Source: Streptomyces cellulosae (GTDB lineage Bacteria; Actinomycetota; Actinomycetes; Streptomycetales; Streptomycetaceae). Taken from it: a stretch of 64,000 nt of DNA. Below are positions 34,601-41,886 of this stretch, one piece after another. Below the pieces are notes generated by a model. It did no database searches and was not told the DNA's origin. It worked only from the letters and a program-made list of their open reading frames with translations. The position numbers and the translations under genes are program-made. Every line of letters begins with the position of its first letter. The first letter of the stretch is position 1. Location: contig BNBH01000013.1 in the NCBI GenBank assembly GCA_014655195.1, positions 62,001 to 126,000 of the forward strand, written 5' to 3'.

Positions 34601-35099
34601 CACCGGACGCATCCCGGTGGCCAGCGAGCACGACTTCGACGTCACCCTGGAGTCCGGCGACTACCAGGTCCGCATCCGGGGCCAGATGGACCGCGTCGAG
34701 GCCGACGGCGAGGGCCGCGCCTACGTCGTCGACTTCAAGACCGGCAAGCAGGCGCCCAGCTCCAGGGAGGTGGAACGCCACCCCCAGCTCGCCGTGTACC
34801 AGCTCGCCGTCCGCGAGGGCGCCGTCGACGACGTCTTCGACGGGGTGCGGCCCGAGCCGGGCGGCGCCGAGCTGGTCCAGCTGCGGCAGGGCGCCGCCAA
34901 GCGGGACGGCGGCGAGACACTGCCCAAGGTGCAGGCGCAGGAGCCGCTGGAGGGGGAGTGGGTCGGCGACCTGCTGGCCACCGCCGCCGGCAAGGTCCTC
35001 GACGAGCGGTTCACCCCGACTGCGGGCCAGCACTGCGCGCACTGCGCGTTCCGGGCGTCGTGCAGCGCCCGCCCCGAGGGCCGCCACGTCGTCGAGTGA
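31608..35099 (+). CDS. UvrD/RecB-like helicase-nuclease, AdnA-like
   Basis: The 1163-residue protein has an N-terminal SF1A motor with Walker A LAGPGTGKTTT, FSRKAAVELRDR, the YVDEYQDTD Walker B and the late MTAHRSKGLEW motif. A C-terminal RecB-family nuclease has RGQMDRVEADG, YVVDFKTGK and LAVYQLAV. Cys in NTCALQWF plus CAHCAFRASC suggests a 4Fe-4S nuclease. With the next gene it resembles the mycobacterial AdnAB end-resection machine. I chose GTG 31608 because the upstream extension is Arg/Pro-rich, though SD is weak. A 13-residue repeat (GEAGVREGLAAGS) interrupts the helicase domain near residue 500. Confidence 0.85.
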   Translation: MSSSSSTSGLSHPPVRRGSRGAYRLVRTPPTRVDPPPLDAAQRSVVEHGSGPLLVLAGPGTGKTTTLVESVAARIAGGGDPERILVLTFSRKAAVELRDRMALRIGAARAPQATTFHSFCYALVRAHQDSDLFVEPLRLLSGPEQDVTVRELLAGQADLERLGLSHVRWPDDLRACLTTRGFADEVRAVLARSRELGLDPRALDAFARRIGRPDWRAASAFLAEYLDVLDLQGVIDYAELVHRAVLLARRPETAGRLADRYDAVYVDEYQDTDPAQVRLLHALASGGRTLVAFGDPDQSIYAFRGADVGGILEFPHAFPRADGRPAPVQVLRTSRRSGAALLEATRRITRRMPLPRLPAEKVRLHREPAPEREGGRVEVYTYPTAGTELDNIADILRRAHLEDGVPWNDMAVLVRAGARTLPVVRRALTSAGVPVDVDGDDVPLRHEPAVAPLLTALRAVARAEEEQRPGGVAAGSGDAGAVTGSGETGASERAAAGAGEAGVREGLAAGSGEAGVREGLAAGSGEAGASAGAGSDDEPCWLDTETALTLLTSPLAGMDAADLRRLGRALREEERAAGNPLPPPSDELLARALAAPERLAVHDPVYARGAQRLGALLRRARECLAGGGTAEEALWELWDGTPWPQRLERAARRGGAAGRNADRDLDAVCALFATAARAEERTGGRGALNFLEEIEAEDIAADTLTRRAARPDAVRLMTAHRSKGLEWGLVVVAGVQEGLWPDLRRRGSLLEADRIGRDGLAEPLTPGALLAEERRLFYVAATRARDRLVVTAVKASSDDGDQPSRFLTELGVEPKDVTGRPRRPLSVAALVAELRATTVDPRVSDALREAAARRLARLAALADEDGRPLVPSAHPYRWWGMYEPTHSKVPLRDRDQPVVLSGSALDQLANTCALQWFLGREVKADAPATAAQGFGNVVHVLADEVASGHTPADLDVLMERLDSVWNALAFDAPWKSAQEKENARVALERFLKWHVMDRTGRIPVASEHDFDVTLESGDYQVRIRGQMDRVEADGEGRAYVVDFKTGKQAPSSREVERHPQLAVYQLAVREGAVDDVFDGVRPEPGGAELVQLRQGAAKRDGGETLPKVQAQEPLEGEWVGDLLATAAGKVLDERFTPTAGQHCAHCAFRASCSARPEGRHVVE
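33102..33191 (+). repeat. 39-bp in-frame tandem repeat in the AdnA-like gene
   Basis: Two exact copies (33102-33140 and 33141-33179) and a partial third encode GEAGVREGLAAGS-type repeats in a Gly/Ala/Glu-rich linker between motor subdomains. Its length could vary between strains. Confidence 0.85.
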
Positions 35100-35200
35100 A
35101 CGGCTCCAGCAGCGTGCGTGACGTATCGCACCACCCCCGCCGACCTGCGCTTCTTCCCTCCCGGCGGGCTAGGTGGGCCCGAGCTGTCGGTGGCCGCCGC

Positions 35201-35206
35201 TAGATT
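35201..35206 (+). promoter_or_regulatory. -10 element of a leaderless AdnB-like mRNA
   Basis: TAGATT ends 6 nt before GTG 35213, and no Shine-Dalgarno sequence is present, so transcription probably begins at the start codon. This gives the second subunit its own promoter despite a gap of only 113 bp. Confidence 0.6.
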
Positions 35207-35212
35207 CTCGGT

Positions 35213-38200
35213 GTGCCCGCCCGAATCACCGATCCCGACCAGCTCAAGGAGCTGCTCGGGATTCCGTTCACCCCGGAGCAGACGGCCTGCATCACCGCGC
35301 CGCCCGCCCCGCAGGTGATCGTGGCCGGAGCGGGTTCCGGCAAGACGACGGTGATGGCGGCCCGCGTCGTCTGGCTGGTCGGCACCGGCCAGGTCGCCCC
35401 CGAGCAGGTCCTCGGCCTCACCTTCACCAACAAGGCCGCCGGTGAACTCGCCGAGCGCGTCCGTACGGCCCTGATCAAGGCCGGCGTCACCGACCCGGAC
35501 CCCCTCCCGTCACCCGACCACCACTCCTCCCCGTCGGACCCGGACACCCCCCCGGGCGAGCCGGTGATCTCCACCTATCACGCCTTCGCCGGCCGGCTCC
35601 TCACCGACCACGGGCTGCGCATCGGCCTGGAACCGACGTCGCGGCTGCTGGCCGACGCCACCCGCTACCAGCTCGCCGCGCGCGTGCTGCGCGAGGCGCC
35701 CGGCCTCTACCCGGCCCTCACGCGTTCCTTCGCCGATCTGGTGGGCGACCTCCTCACCCTCGACTCGGAGCTCTCCGAGCACCTGGTGCGCCCCGAGGAC
35801 CTGCGCGCCCACGACGCCGAGCTGCTGCGTGCCCTGGAGAACGCCAAGCTCACCAACGCCGACCTGCGCAAGGTCCCCGAGGCGGCCGCCGCCCGCCGCG
35901 AGCTGGCCGAGCTGGTGCAGCGCTACCGGGCCGCCAAACGCGAACGCGATCTGCTCGACTTCGGCGACCAGATCGCCCTGTCCGCCCGGCTCGCCGGCCT
36001 GCCCGAGGTGGGCCGCGTGCTGCGCGACGAGTTCCGGGTGGTCCTCCTCGACGAGTACCAGGACACCTCGGTCGCCCAGCGCGTCCTCCTCGCGGGCCTC
36101 TTCGGCGGCGGCACCGGCCACCCGGTCACCGCCGTGGGCGACCCCTGCCAGGCCATCTACGGCTGGCGCGGCGCCTCCGTCGCCAACCTCGACGACTTCC
36201 CCGAGCACTTCCCGCACGCCGACGGCCGCCCCGCCACCCGCCAGTCCCTCAGCGAGAACCGCCGCAGCGGCGGCCGGCTGCTCGACCTCGCCAACGGCCT
36301 CGCCGAGCCGCTGCGCGCCATGCACGCGGGCGTCGAGGCCCTCCGCCCGGCACCCGGCGCCGAGCGCGACGGCATCGTCCGCTGCGCCCTGCTGCGCACC
36401 CACGCCGAGGAGATCGACTGGCTCGCCGACTCGATCGCGCACCTGGTGAACACCGGCAAGGCGCCCGGCGAGATCGCCGTCCTGTGCCGCACGGCCACGG
36501 ACTTCGCCGAGATCCAGGCCGCGCTGGTCGCCCGGGACGTGCCCGTCGAGGTCGTCGGCCTGTCCGGGCTGCTGCACCTGCCGGAGATCGCCGACCTGGT
36601 CGCCGTCTGCGAGGTCCTTCAGGACCCCGGCGCCAACGCCTCCCTCGTCCGGCTGCTGACCGGCCCGCGCTGGCGGATCGGCCCCCGCGACCTCGCCCTG
36701 CTCGGCCGCCGCGCGCGCCGGCTGGTGTCCCACGCGCGTGTGGAAGGCGACGACGACCCCGACCGGCGGCTCGCCGAAGCCGTGGAGGGCGTCGACCCCG
36801 CCGAGGTGATCTCGCTCGCCGACGCCCTCGACACCTTCCTGGAGACCCCGCTGGAGGGCGGCGGGGACGACGACGGGCTGCCCTTCTCGCCCGACGCGCG
36901 CGTCCGCTTCGCCCGCCTCGCCGCCGAGCTGCGCGACCTGCGCCGTTCCCTCTCCGACCCGCTGATGGACGTACTGCACCGGGTGCTCGCCGTCACCGGT
37001 CTCGAGGTCGAGCTGTCCGCGTCCCCGCACGCGCTGGCCGCCCGCCGCCGGGAGACCCTGTCCAACTTCCTCGACATCGCCGCGTCCTTCGCCGCCGGGG
37101 ACAACGAGGCCACCCTGCTGGCCTTCCTCGGCTTCCTGCGCACCGCCGCCCAGTACGAGAAGGGCCTGGACAACGCGCTGCCGGGCGGCGAGAACACCGT
37201 CAAGGTGCTCACCGCCCACAAGTCCAAGGGCCTGGAGTGGGACGTCGTCGCCGTCCCCGGCCTGGTCACCGGCGCCTTCCCCAGCGACCGGGGCCGCGAG
37301 AAGTGGACGGCGCAGGGCAAGGTGCTGCCGCACGCGCTGCGCGGCGACGCCGACACCCTCCCCGACGTGCCGTCCTGGGACTCCCGGGGCCTGAAGGCCT
37401 TCCACGAGGCCATGAAGGAGCACCAGCACACCGAGGAGCTGCGCCTCGGCTACGTCACCTTCACCCGCCCCCGCTCCCTGCTGCTCGGCTCCGGCCACTG
37501 GTGGGGCCCCAGCCAGAAGAAGCCGCGCGGCCCCTCCGAGTTCCTGCTCGCCCTCCACGACCACTGCGCCGCCGGGTACGGCGAGATCGAGGTGTGGGCG
37601 GATGAGCCCGAGGAGGACGAGGAGAACCCGGCGCTGCGGCAGGCCGGCGACGTCCAGGAGTGGCCGCTGCCCCTGGACGACGCGGCCCTCGCCCGGCGCC
37701 GCGCCGCCGCCGCGACCGTCCTCGCCCACCTCGACCGCATCGCCGCCGACCCGCACGGCGCGGCCGCCGTCCACGACCCGGGCGCCTACGACGACCCGGA
37801 CTGGCCGCCCCCGCCGGACGACGAGGAGCCGTACCCGGAGGACTTCGCCGACGAGCCGTACGCCGAAGACCCGTACGCCGACGACTGGGACTCCCTGCCC
37901 ATCGAGCGCCCCACGAAGCGCCCCGCCGAGCACCCCGTCGTCCCCCACCAGGCCACCGCCCCGGAGGAGTCCGCCCGCCCGCGCCCGGACCCCCCGGCCC
38001 CCGCCGAGGCGCGCCTCACCCCCGAGGAGGCCCGTACCGTCGCCTCCTGGGACCGCGACCTGGACGCCCTCACCGGGGAGCTGCTGCGCGCCCGTGAGAC
38101 GGTCACCGAGGTGCGGCTGCCCGCCTCCCTCACCGCGTCCCAGCTGCTGCGGCTCGCCGACGACCCCGACGCCTTCGCCCGGGAGCTGGCCCGCCCCATG

Positions 38201-38770
38201 CCGCGCCCGCCGCAGCCCGCCGCGCGCCGGGGCACCCGCTTCCACGCGTGGGTCGAGGCGCGCTTCGAGGAGCTGACCCTGCCCATGCTCGACCCGGACG
38301 AGCTGCCGGGAGCCGACGCCGAGATCGCCGACGAGCGCGACCTGGAGGAGCTGAAGGACGCCTTCGAGCGCACCGAGTACGCCCACCGCACGCCCTACCG
38401 CGTGGAGGCGCCGTTCCAGCTGTCGATCGCCGGCCGGGTCGTCCGGGGCCGCATCGACGCCGTGTACCGGCACGAGAGCGCCGGGGACTCCGGGGACGGC
38501 GACGGCGTCACGTACGAGATCGTCGACTGGAAGACCGGCCGGGGCCGCACCGCCGACCCGCTGCAGCTGGCGGTCTACCGGCTCGCCTGGGCCGAGCAGC
38601 AGGGCGTCCCCCTGGAGTCCGTCACCGCCGCGTTCCTGTACGTCCGCACCGGCGAGGTGGTCCGCCCGGAGCGGCTCCCCGGCCGCGCCGAGCTGGAGCG
38701 GCTGCTGCTCGACGATCCGGAGGAGGGGACGCCGCACGCCGAGGATGAGACACGGCACGCCGGAGGGTGA
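35213..38770 (+). CDS. UvrD/RecB-like helicase-nuclease, AdnB-like
   Basis: The 1185-residue protein has a full SF1A motor: VAGAGSGKTTV (Walker A), FTNKAAGELAERV, LLDEYQDTS, GDPCQAIYGWRGA and LTAHKSKGLEWD. It ends in a RecB nuclease with RGRIDAVYRHE, YEIVDWKTGRG and LAVYRLAWA. An acidic Pro/Asp/Tyr-rich linker (about residues 855-905) joins motor and nuclease; the iron-sulfur cysteines of its partner are not obvious. The gene order (this one second) matches mycobacterial adnA-adnB, whose products form a heterodimer that resects double-strand breaks. GTG 35213 directly follows a -10 element. Confidence 0.87.
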   Translation: MPARITDPDQLKELLGIPFTPEQTACITAPPAPQVIVAGAGSGKTTVMAARVVWLVGTGQVAPEQVLGLTFTNKAAGELAERVRTALIKAGVTDPDPLPSPDHHSSPSDPDTPPGEPVISTYHAFAGRLLTDHGLRIGLEPTSRLLADATRYQLAARVLREAPGLYPALTRSFADLVGDLLTLDSELSEHLVRPEDLRAHDAELLRALENAKLTNADLRKVPEAAAARRELAELVQRYRAAKRERDLLDFGDQIALSARLAGLPEVGRVLRDEFRVVLLDEYQDTSVAQRVLLAGLFGGGTGHPVTAVGDPCQAIYGWRGASVANLDDFPEHFPHADGRPATRQSLSENRRSGGRLLDLANGLAEPLRAMHAGVEALRPAPGAERDGIVRCALLRTHAEEIDWLADSIAHLVNTGKAPGEIAVLCRTATDFAEIQAALVARDVPVEVVGLSGLLHLPEIADLVAVCEVLQDPGANASLVRLLTGPRWRIGPRDLALLGRRARRLVSHARVEGDDDPDRRLAEAVEGVDPAEVISLADALDTFLETPLEGGGDDDGLPFSPDARVRFARLAAELRDLRRSLSDPLMDVLHRVLAVTGLEVELSASPHALAARRRETLSNFLDIAASFAAGDNEATLLAFLGFLRTAAQYEKGLDNALPGGENTVKVLTAHKSKGLEWDVVAVPGLVTGAFPSDRGREKWTAQGKVLPHALRGDADTLPDVPSWDSRGLKAFHEAMKEHQHTEELRLGYVTFTRPRSLLLGSGHWWGPSQKKPRGPSEFLLALHDHCAAGYGEIEVWADEPEEDEENPALRQAGDVQEWPLPLDDAALARRRAAAATVLAHLDRIAADPHGAAAVHDPGAYDDPDWPPPPDDEEPYPEDFADEPYAEDPYADDWDSLPIERPTKRPAEHPVVPHQATAPEESARPRPDPPAPAEARLTPEEARTVASWDRDLDALTGELLRARETVTEVRLPASLTASQLLRLADDPDAFARELARPMPRPPQPAARRGTRFHAWVEARFEELTLPMLDPDELPGADAEIADERDLEELKDAFERTEYAHRTPYRVEAPFQLSIAGRVVRGRIDAVYRHESAGDSGDGDGVTYEIVDWKTGRGRTADPLQLAVYRLAWAEQQGVPLESVTAAFLYVRTGEVVRPERLPGRAELERLLLDDPEEGTPHAEDETRHAGG

Positions 38771-38839
38771 CATCGCGCACGCCGCACGGTGAGATACCGC
38801 ACTCCGAGGACACCCCCGCGGGCCGATAGGCTCGTAGAC

Positions 38840-40252
38840 ATGAGCCAGCACGTTGACAATGCCGTCGACGCCGTCCGTACGTACATCGCAGACCACCGCA
38901 CGGCGTTTCTCGACGACCTCTCCGCGTGGCTCCGCATCCCGTCCGTCTCGGCCCAGCCCGATCACGCCCCTGACGTGCGCCGCAGCGCCGACTGGCTCGT
39001 CGCCGCGCTGAAGGACACCGGCTTCCCGGCCGTCGAGGTCTGGGACACCCCCGGCGCCCCGGCGGTCTACGCCGAGTGGCCCGGCGACGACCCCGAGGCG
39101 CCGACCGTCCTCGTCTACGGCCACCACGACGTGCAGCCCGCCGCCCGCGAGGACGGCTGGAACAGCGACCCCTTCGAGCCCGAGATCCGCGGCAATCGCC
39201 TCTACGCGCGCGGTGCCGCCGACGACAAGGGCCAGGTCTTCTTCCACACCCTGGGCGTGCGCGCCCACCTCGCCGCCACCGGACGCACCAGCCCCGCCGT
39301 CCACCTCAAGCTGCTGATCGAGGGCGAGGAGGAGTCCGGCTCCCCGCACTTCCGTGAGCTCGTCGAGCGGCACGCGGACCGGCTCGCCGCCGACGCGGTG
39401 ATCGTCTCCGACACCGGCATGTGGTCCGAGGACACCCCGACCGTGTGCACCGGCATGCGCGGCCTCGCCGAGTGCGAGATCCGCCTGTACGGCCCCGACC
39501 AGGACATCCACTCCGGTTCCTTCGGCGGCGCGGTGCCCAACCCGGCCACCGCGGCAGCCCGCCTGGTCGCCGCCCTGCACGACGAGCAGGGCCGGGTGGC
39601 GGTCCCCGGCTTCTACGACGGCGTCGTCGAGCTCACCGACCGCGAACGCGAGCTCTTCGCCCGGCTGCCCTTCGACGAGGAGCGCTGGCTGCGCACCGCC
39701 AAGTCGCACGGCACCGGCGGCGAGGCCGGCTACAGCACCCTGGAGCGCATCTGGGCGCGCCCCACCGCCGAGGTCAACGGCATCGGCGGCGGTTACCAGG
39801 GCCCCGGCAGCAAGACGATCATCCCGTCCTCCGCGATGGTGAAGCTGTCCTTCCGGCTGGTCGCGGGCCAGGACCCCGCGCACATCCAGGACGCGGTCGC
39901 CGCCTGGGTGCCCGGCCGGCTGCCCGAAGGCGTCCGGCACGAGATCACCTTCAGCCCGGCCACCCGCCCCTGCCTCACCCCGCTCGACCACCCCGCCCTC
40001 CAGTCGGTCGTCCGCGCGATGGGACGCGCCTTCGGCAAACCGGTGCTGTTCACCCGCGAGGGCGGATCCGGACCGGCCGCCGATCTCCAGGACGTCCTCG
40101 GCGCCCCGGTGCTGTTCCTCGGCATCTCCGTCCCGTCCGACGGCTGGCACGCCCCCGACGAGAAGGTCGAACTGGACCTGCTGCTCAAGGGCGCCGAGAC
40201 CAGCGCCCACCTCTGGGGCGACCTCGCCGAGCACTGGCGGCACGCCCCCTGA
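38840..40252 (+). CDS. M20 family dipeptidase
   Basis: The 470-residue cytoplasmic enzyme is an M20 metallopeptidase. Metal and catalytic motifs are YGHHDVQP (His, Asp), ARGAADDKGQ (bridging Asp), IEGEEESGS (catalytic Glu and ligand Glu), SDTGMW (Asp) and a C-terminal His in DGWHAPDE. The length and GxFGG dimer-domain pattern fit CNDP-like dipeptidases that cleave X-Xaa dipeptides. TAGGCT at 38827-38832 ends 7 nt before the ATG, suggesting a leaderless transcript. It interrupts the conserved order between AdnB and NudC genes. Confidence 0.9.
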   Translation: MSQHVDNAVDAVRTYIADHRTAFLDDLSAWLRIPSVSAQPDHAPDVRRSADWLVAALKDTGFPAVEVWDTPGAPAVYAEWPGDDPEAPTVLVYGHHDVQPAAREDGWNSDPFEPEIRGNRLYARGAADDKGQVFFHTLGVRAHLAATGRTSPAVHLKLLIEGEEESGSPHFRELVERHADRLAADAVIVSDTGMWSEDTPTVCTGMRGLAECEIRLYGPDQDIHSGSFGGAVPNPATAAARLVAALHDEQGRVAVPGFYDGVVELTDRERELFARLPFDEERWLRTAKSHGTGGEAGYSTLERIWARPTAEVNGIGGGYQGPGSKTIIPSSAMVKLSFRLVAGQDPAHIQDAVAAWVPGRLPEGVRHEITFSPATRPCLTPLDHPALQSVVRAMGRAFGKPVLFTREGGSGPAADLQDVLGAPVLFLGISVPSDGWHAPDEKVELDLLLKGAETSAHLWGDLAEHWRHAP

Positions 40253-40400
40253 CCACCCACGCCGTCCGAAGCGGGCGCCCGCGCGCGGCACACTGGAAGA
40301 GCCGCGCCACCGCCGCGCCCGCAGGACCCGGTCCCTCCCGCCCACGTCCGCCAGACCGCCCGCGACCCGATCCGTTCCCCCGGGGGAGTTGGAAGCACCC

Positions 40401-41345
40401 GTGACCACCAGGACCGACCACACCGCCGACCGACCCATCTCGCTCACCGCCCCGAGCGGCATCGACCGCGCCGCCCACCACCGGCTCGACGAGGCCTGGC
40501 TCGCGGCGGCGTGGAGCCACCCCTCGACCCGCTGCTTCGTGGTCTCCGGCGGCCAGGTCCTCATCGACGAGACGCCCGACGGGCGCACCGAACTCGTCAT
40601 GACCCCGTCCTTCGAGGCCCCGCTCACCGAGGCCCACCGCTACTTCCTCGGCATCGACGAGGACGGCGTCAGCTACTTCGCCCTGCAGAAGGACTCGCTG
40701 CCCGGCCGCATGGACGACTCCGCCCGCCCGGCGGGCCTGCGCGAGGCCGGACTGCTGCTGTCCCCGCGCGAGGCGGGCCTGATGGTGCACGCGGTCGCCC
40801 TGGAGAACTGGCAGCGGCTGCACCGCTTCTGCTCCCGATGCGGCGAGCGCACCGTCATCGCCGCCGCCGGCCACATCCGCCGCTGCCCGGCCTGCGGCGC
40901 CGAGCACTACCCGCGCACCGACCCCGCGGTGATCATGGCGGTGATCGACGACAAGGACCGCATCCTGCTCGGCCGCCAGGTCCACTGGCCCGAGGGCCGC
41001 TTCTCCACGCTCGCCGGGTTCGTCGAGCCGGGCGAGGCCATCGAGCAGTCGGTGCGCCGCGAGGTGCACGAGGAGGTCGGCATCGCCGTCGGCGAGGTCG
41101 AGTACGTCGCCAGCCAGCCCTGGCCGTTCCCCTCCAGCCTGATGCTCGGCTTCGTCGCCCACGCCACCTCCTCCGAGATCACGGTGGACGGCGACGAGAT
41201 CCACGAGGCCCGCTGGTTCTCCCGCGACGAACTGCGCGCCGCCTTCGAGTCCGGCGAGGTACTCCCGCCGTACGGCATCTCCATCGCGGCCCGGCTGATC
41301 GAGCGCTGGTACGGCGAGGACCTGCCCGTCCGCAGCGCCTTCTGA
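40401..41345 (+). CDS. nudC: NAD(H) pyrophosphatase / RNA NAD-decapping Nudix enzyme NudC
   Basis: The 314-residue protein has an N-terminal domain, a zinc ribbon (CSRCGE and CPACGAEHYPR, about residues 147-170) and a Nudix domain. The domain carries the intact box GFVEPGEAIEQSVRREVHEE and the NADH-specific SQPWPFPSS motif. NudC hydrolyses NADH to NMNH and AMP and removes NAD caps from RNA. GTG 40401 follows GGAAG by about 6 nt; TTG 40389 is an upstream alternative. It faces the mycoredoxin gene, as in mycobacteria. Confidence 0.93.
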   Translation: MTTRTDHTADRPISLTAPSGIDRAAHHRLDEAWLAAAWSHPSTRCFVVSGGQVLIDETPDGRTELVMTPSFEAPLTEAHRYFLGIDEDGVSYFALQKDSLPGRMDDSARPAGLREAGLLLSPREAGLMVHAVALENWQRLHRFCSRCGERTVIAAAGHIRRCPACGAEHYPRTDPAVIMAVIDDKDRILLGRQVHWPEGRFSTLAGFVEPGEAIEQSVRREVHEEVGIAVGEVEYVASQPWPFPSSLMLGFVAHATSSEITVDGDEIHEARWFSRDELRAAFESGEVLPPYGISIAARLIERWYGEDLPVRSAF

Positions 41346-41375
41346 GCCGGAGAACCTCGCACACTCCACGCATGA

Positions 41376-41417
41376 CGAAGCGGGTGGCCGTCCCATGAGG
41401 GACGGCCACCCGCTTCG
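41376..41417. terminator. Bidirectional terminator
   Basis: An 18-bp perfect stem (41376-41393 with 41400-41417) and 6-nt loop separates nudC from the convergent mycoredoxin gene. Confidence 0.85.
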
Positions 41418-41445
41418 TTGGTACGGGAGGCCCGTACGAAGTCGC

Positions 41446-41688
41446 TCAGACGCCGATCTTCTGCTTCACCTGCGCGAGCGAGGGGTTGGTGAGCGTCGAA
41501 CCGTCGGGGAACAGCACGGTGGGCACCGTCTGGTTGCCGCCGTTCGCCTTCTCCACGAAGGCCGCCGACTCGGGGTCCTGCTCGATGTTGATCTCGGTGT
41601 ACGCGATGCCCTCACGGTCCAGCTGGCTCTTCAGCCGGCGGCAGTAGCCGCACCACGTGGTGCTGTACATCGTCACAGTGCCCTGCAT
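41446..41688 (-). CDS. mrx1: Mycoredoxin-1 (glutaredoxin-like)
   Basis: The 80-residue protein is a full-length glutaredoxin-like thioredoxin fold with the redox motif WCGYCRRL at about residues 12-19 and the TVPTV cis-Pro loop. Mycoredoxins use mycothiol to reduce S-mycothiolated proteins. ATG 41688 has AAGGAG 10 nt upstream. A sigma-R type promoter lies about 50 nt upstream, matching thiol-stress induction. It diverges from uvrD2 across 198 bp, as in mycobacteria (Rv3198A next to Rv3198c). Confidence 0.9.
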   Translation of the reverse strand: MQGTVTMYSTTWCGYCRRLKSQLDREGIAYTEINIEQDPESAAFVEKANGGNQTVPTVLFPDGSTLTNPSLAQVKQKIGV

Positions 41689-41737
41689 GCCTCTCGCGCT
41701 CCTTCGGCGGCTCGGGGAAGTCCTCGGTCTCCGGGGG

Positions 41738-41764
41738 AACGTACGTGAAAGCGAAGGCATTCCC
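41738..41764 (-). promoter_or_regulatory. Sigma-R type promoter of the mycoredoxin gene
   Basis: On the minus strand: GGGAAT (complement of 41759-41764), exactly 18 nt, then GTT (complement of 41738-41740), a full sigma-R consensus. Confidence 0.85.
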
Positions 41765-41886
41765 GCCGTCCCCCGGCCCCGCCCCCCTGAGCCGGTGACG
41801 TGACGCTTGTCGCATTTGTACGACCACGAGCCCTTCCCTGTGGACAACCGGCTCACCCGTCCCGGGCGACCTGGCAGCATGGCGGT

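Noticed and set aside
35510..40627. A 1705-codon open frame on the minus strand opposite the AdnB and dipeptidase genes
   Set aside because: It is a shadow of high-G+C codon bias, Gly/Val/Ala-rich with no domain, and the plus strand encodes complete known enzymes.
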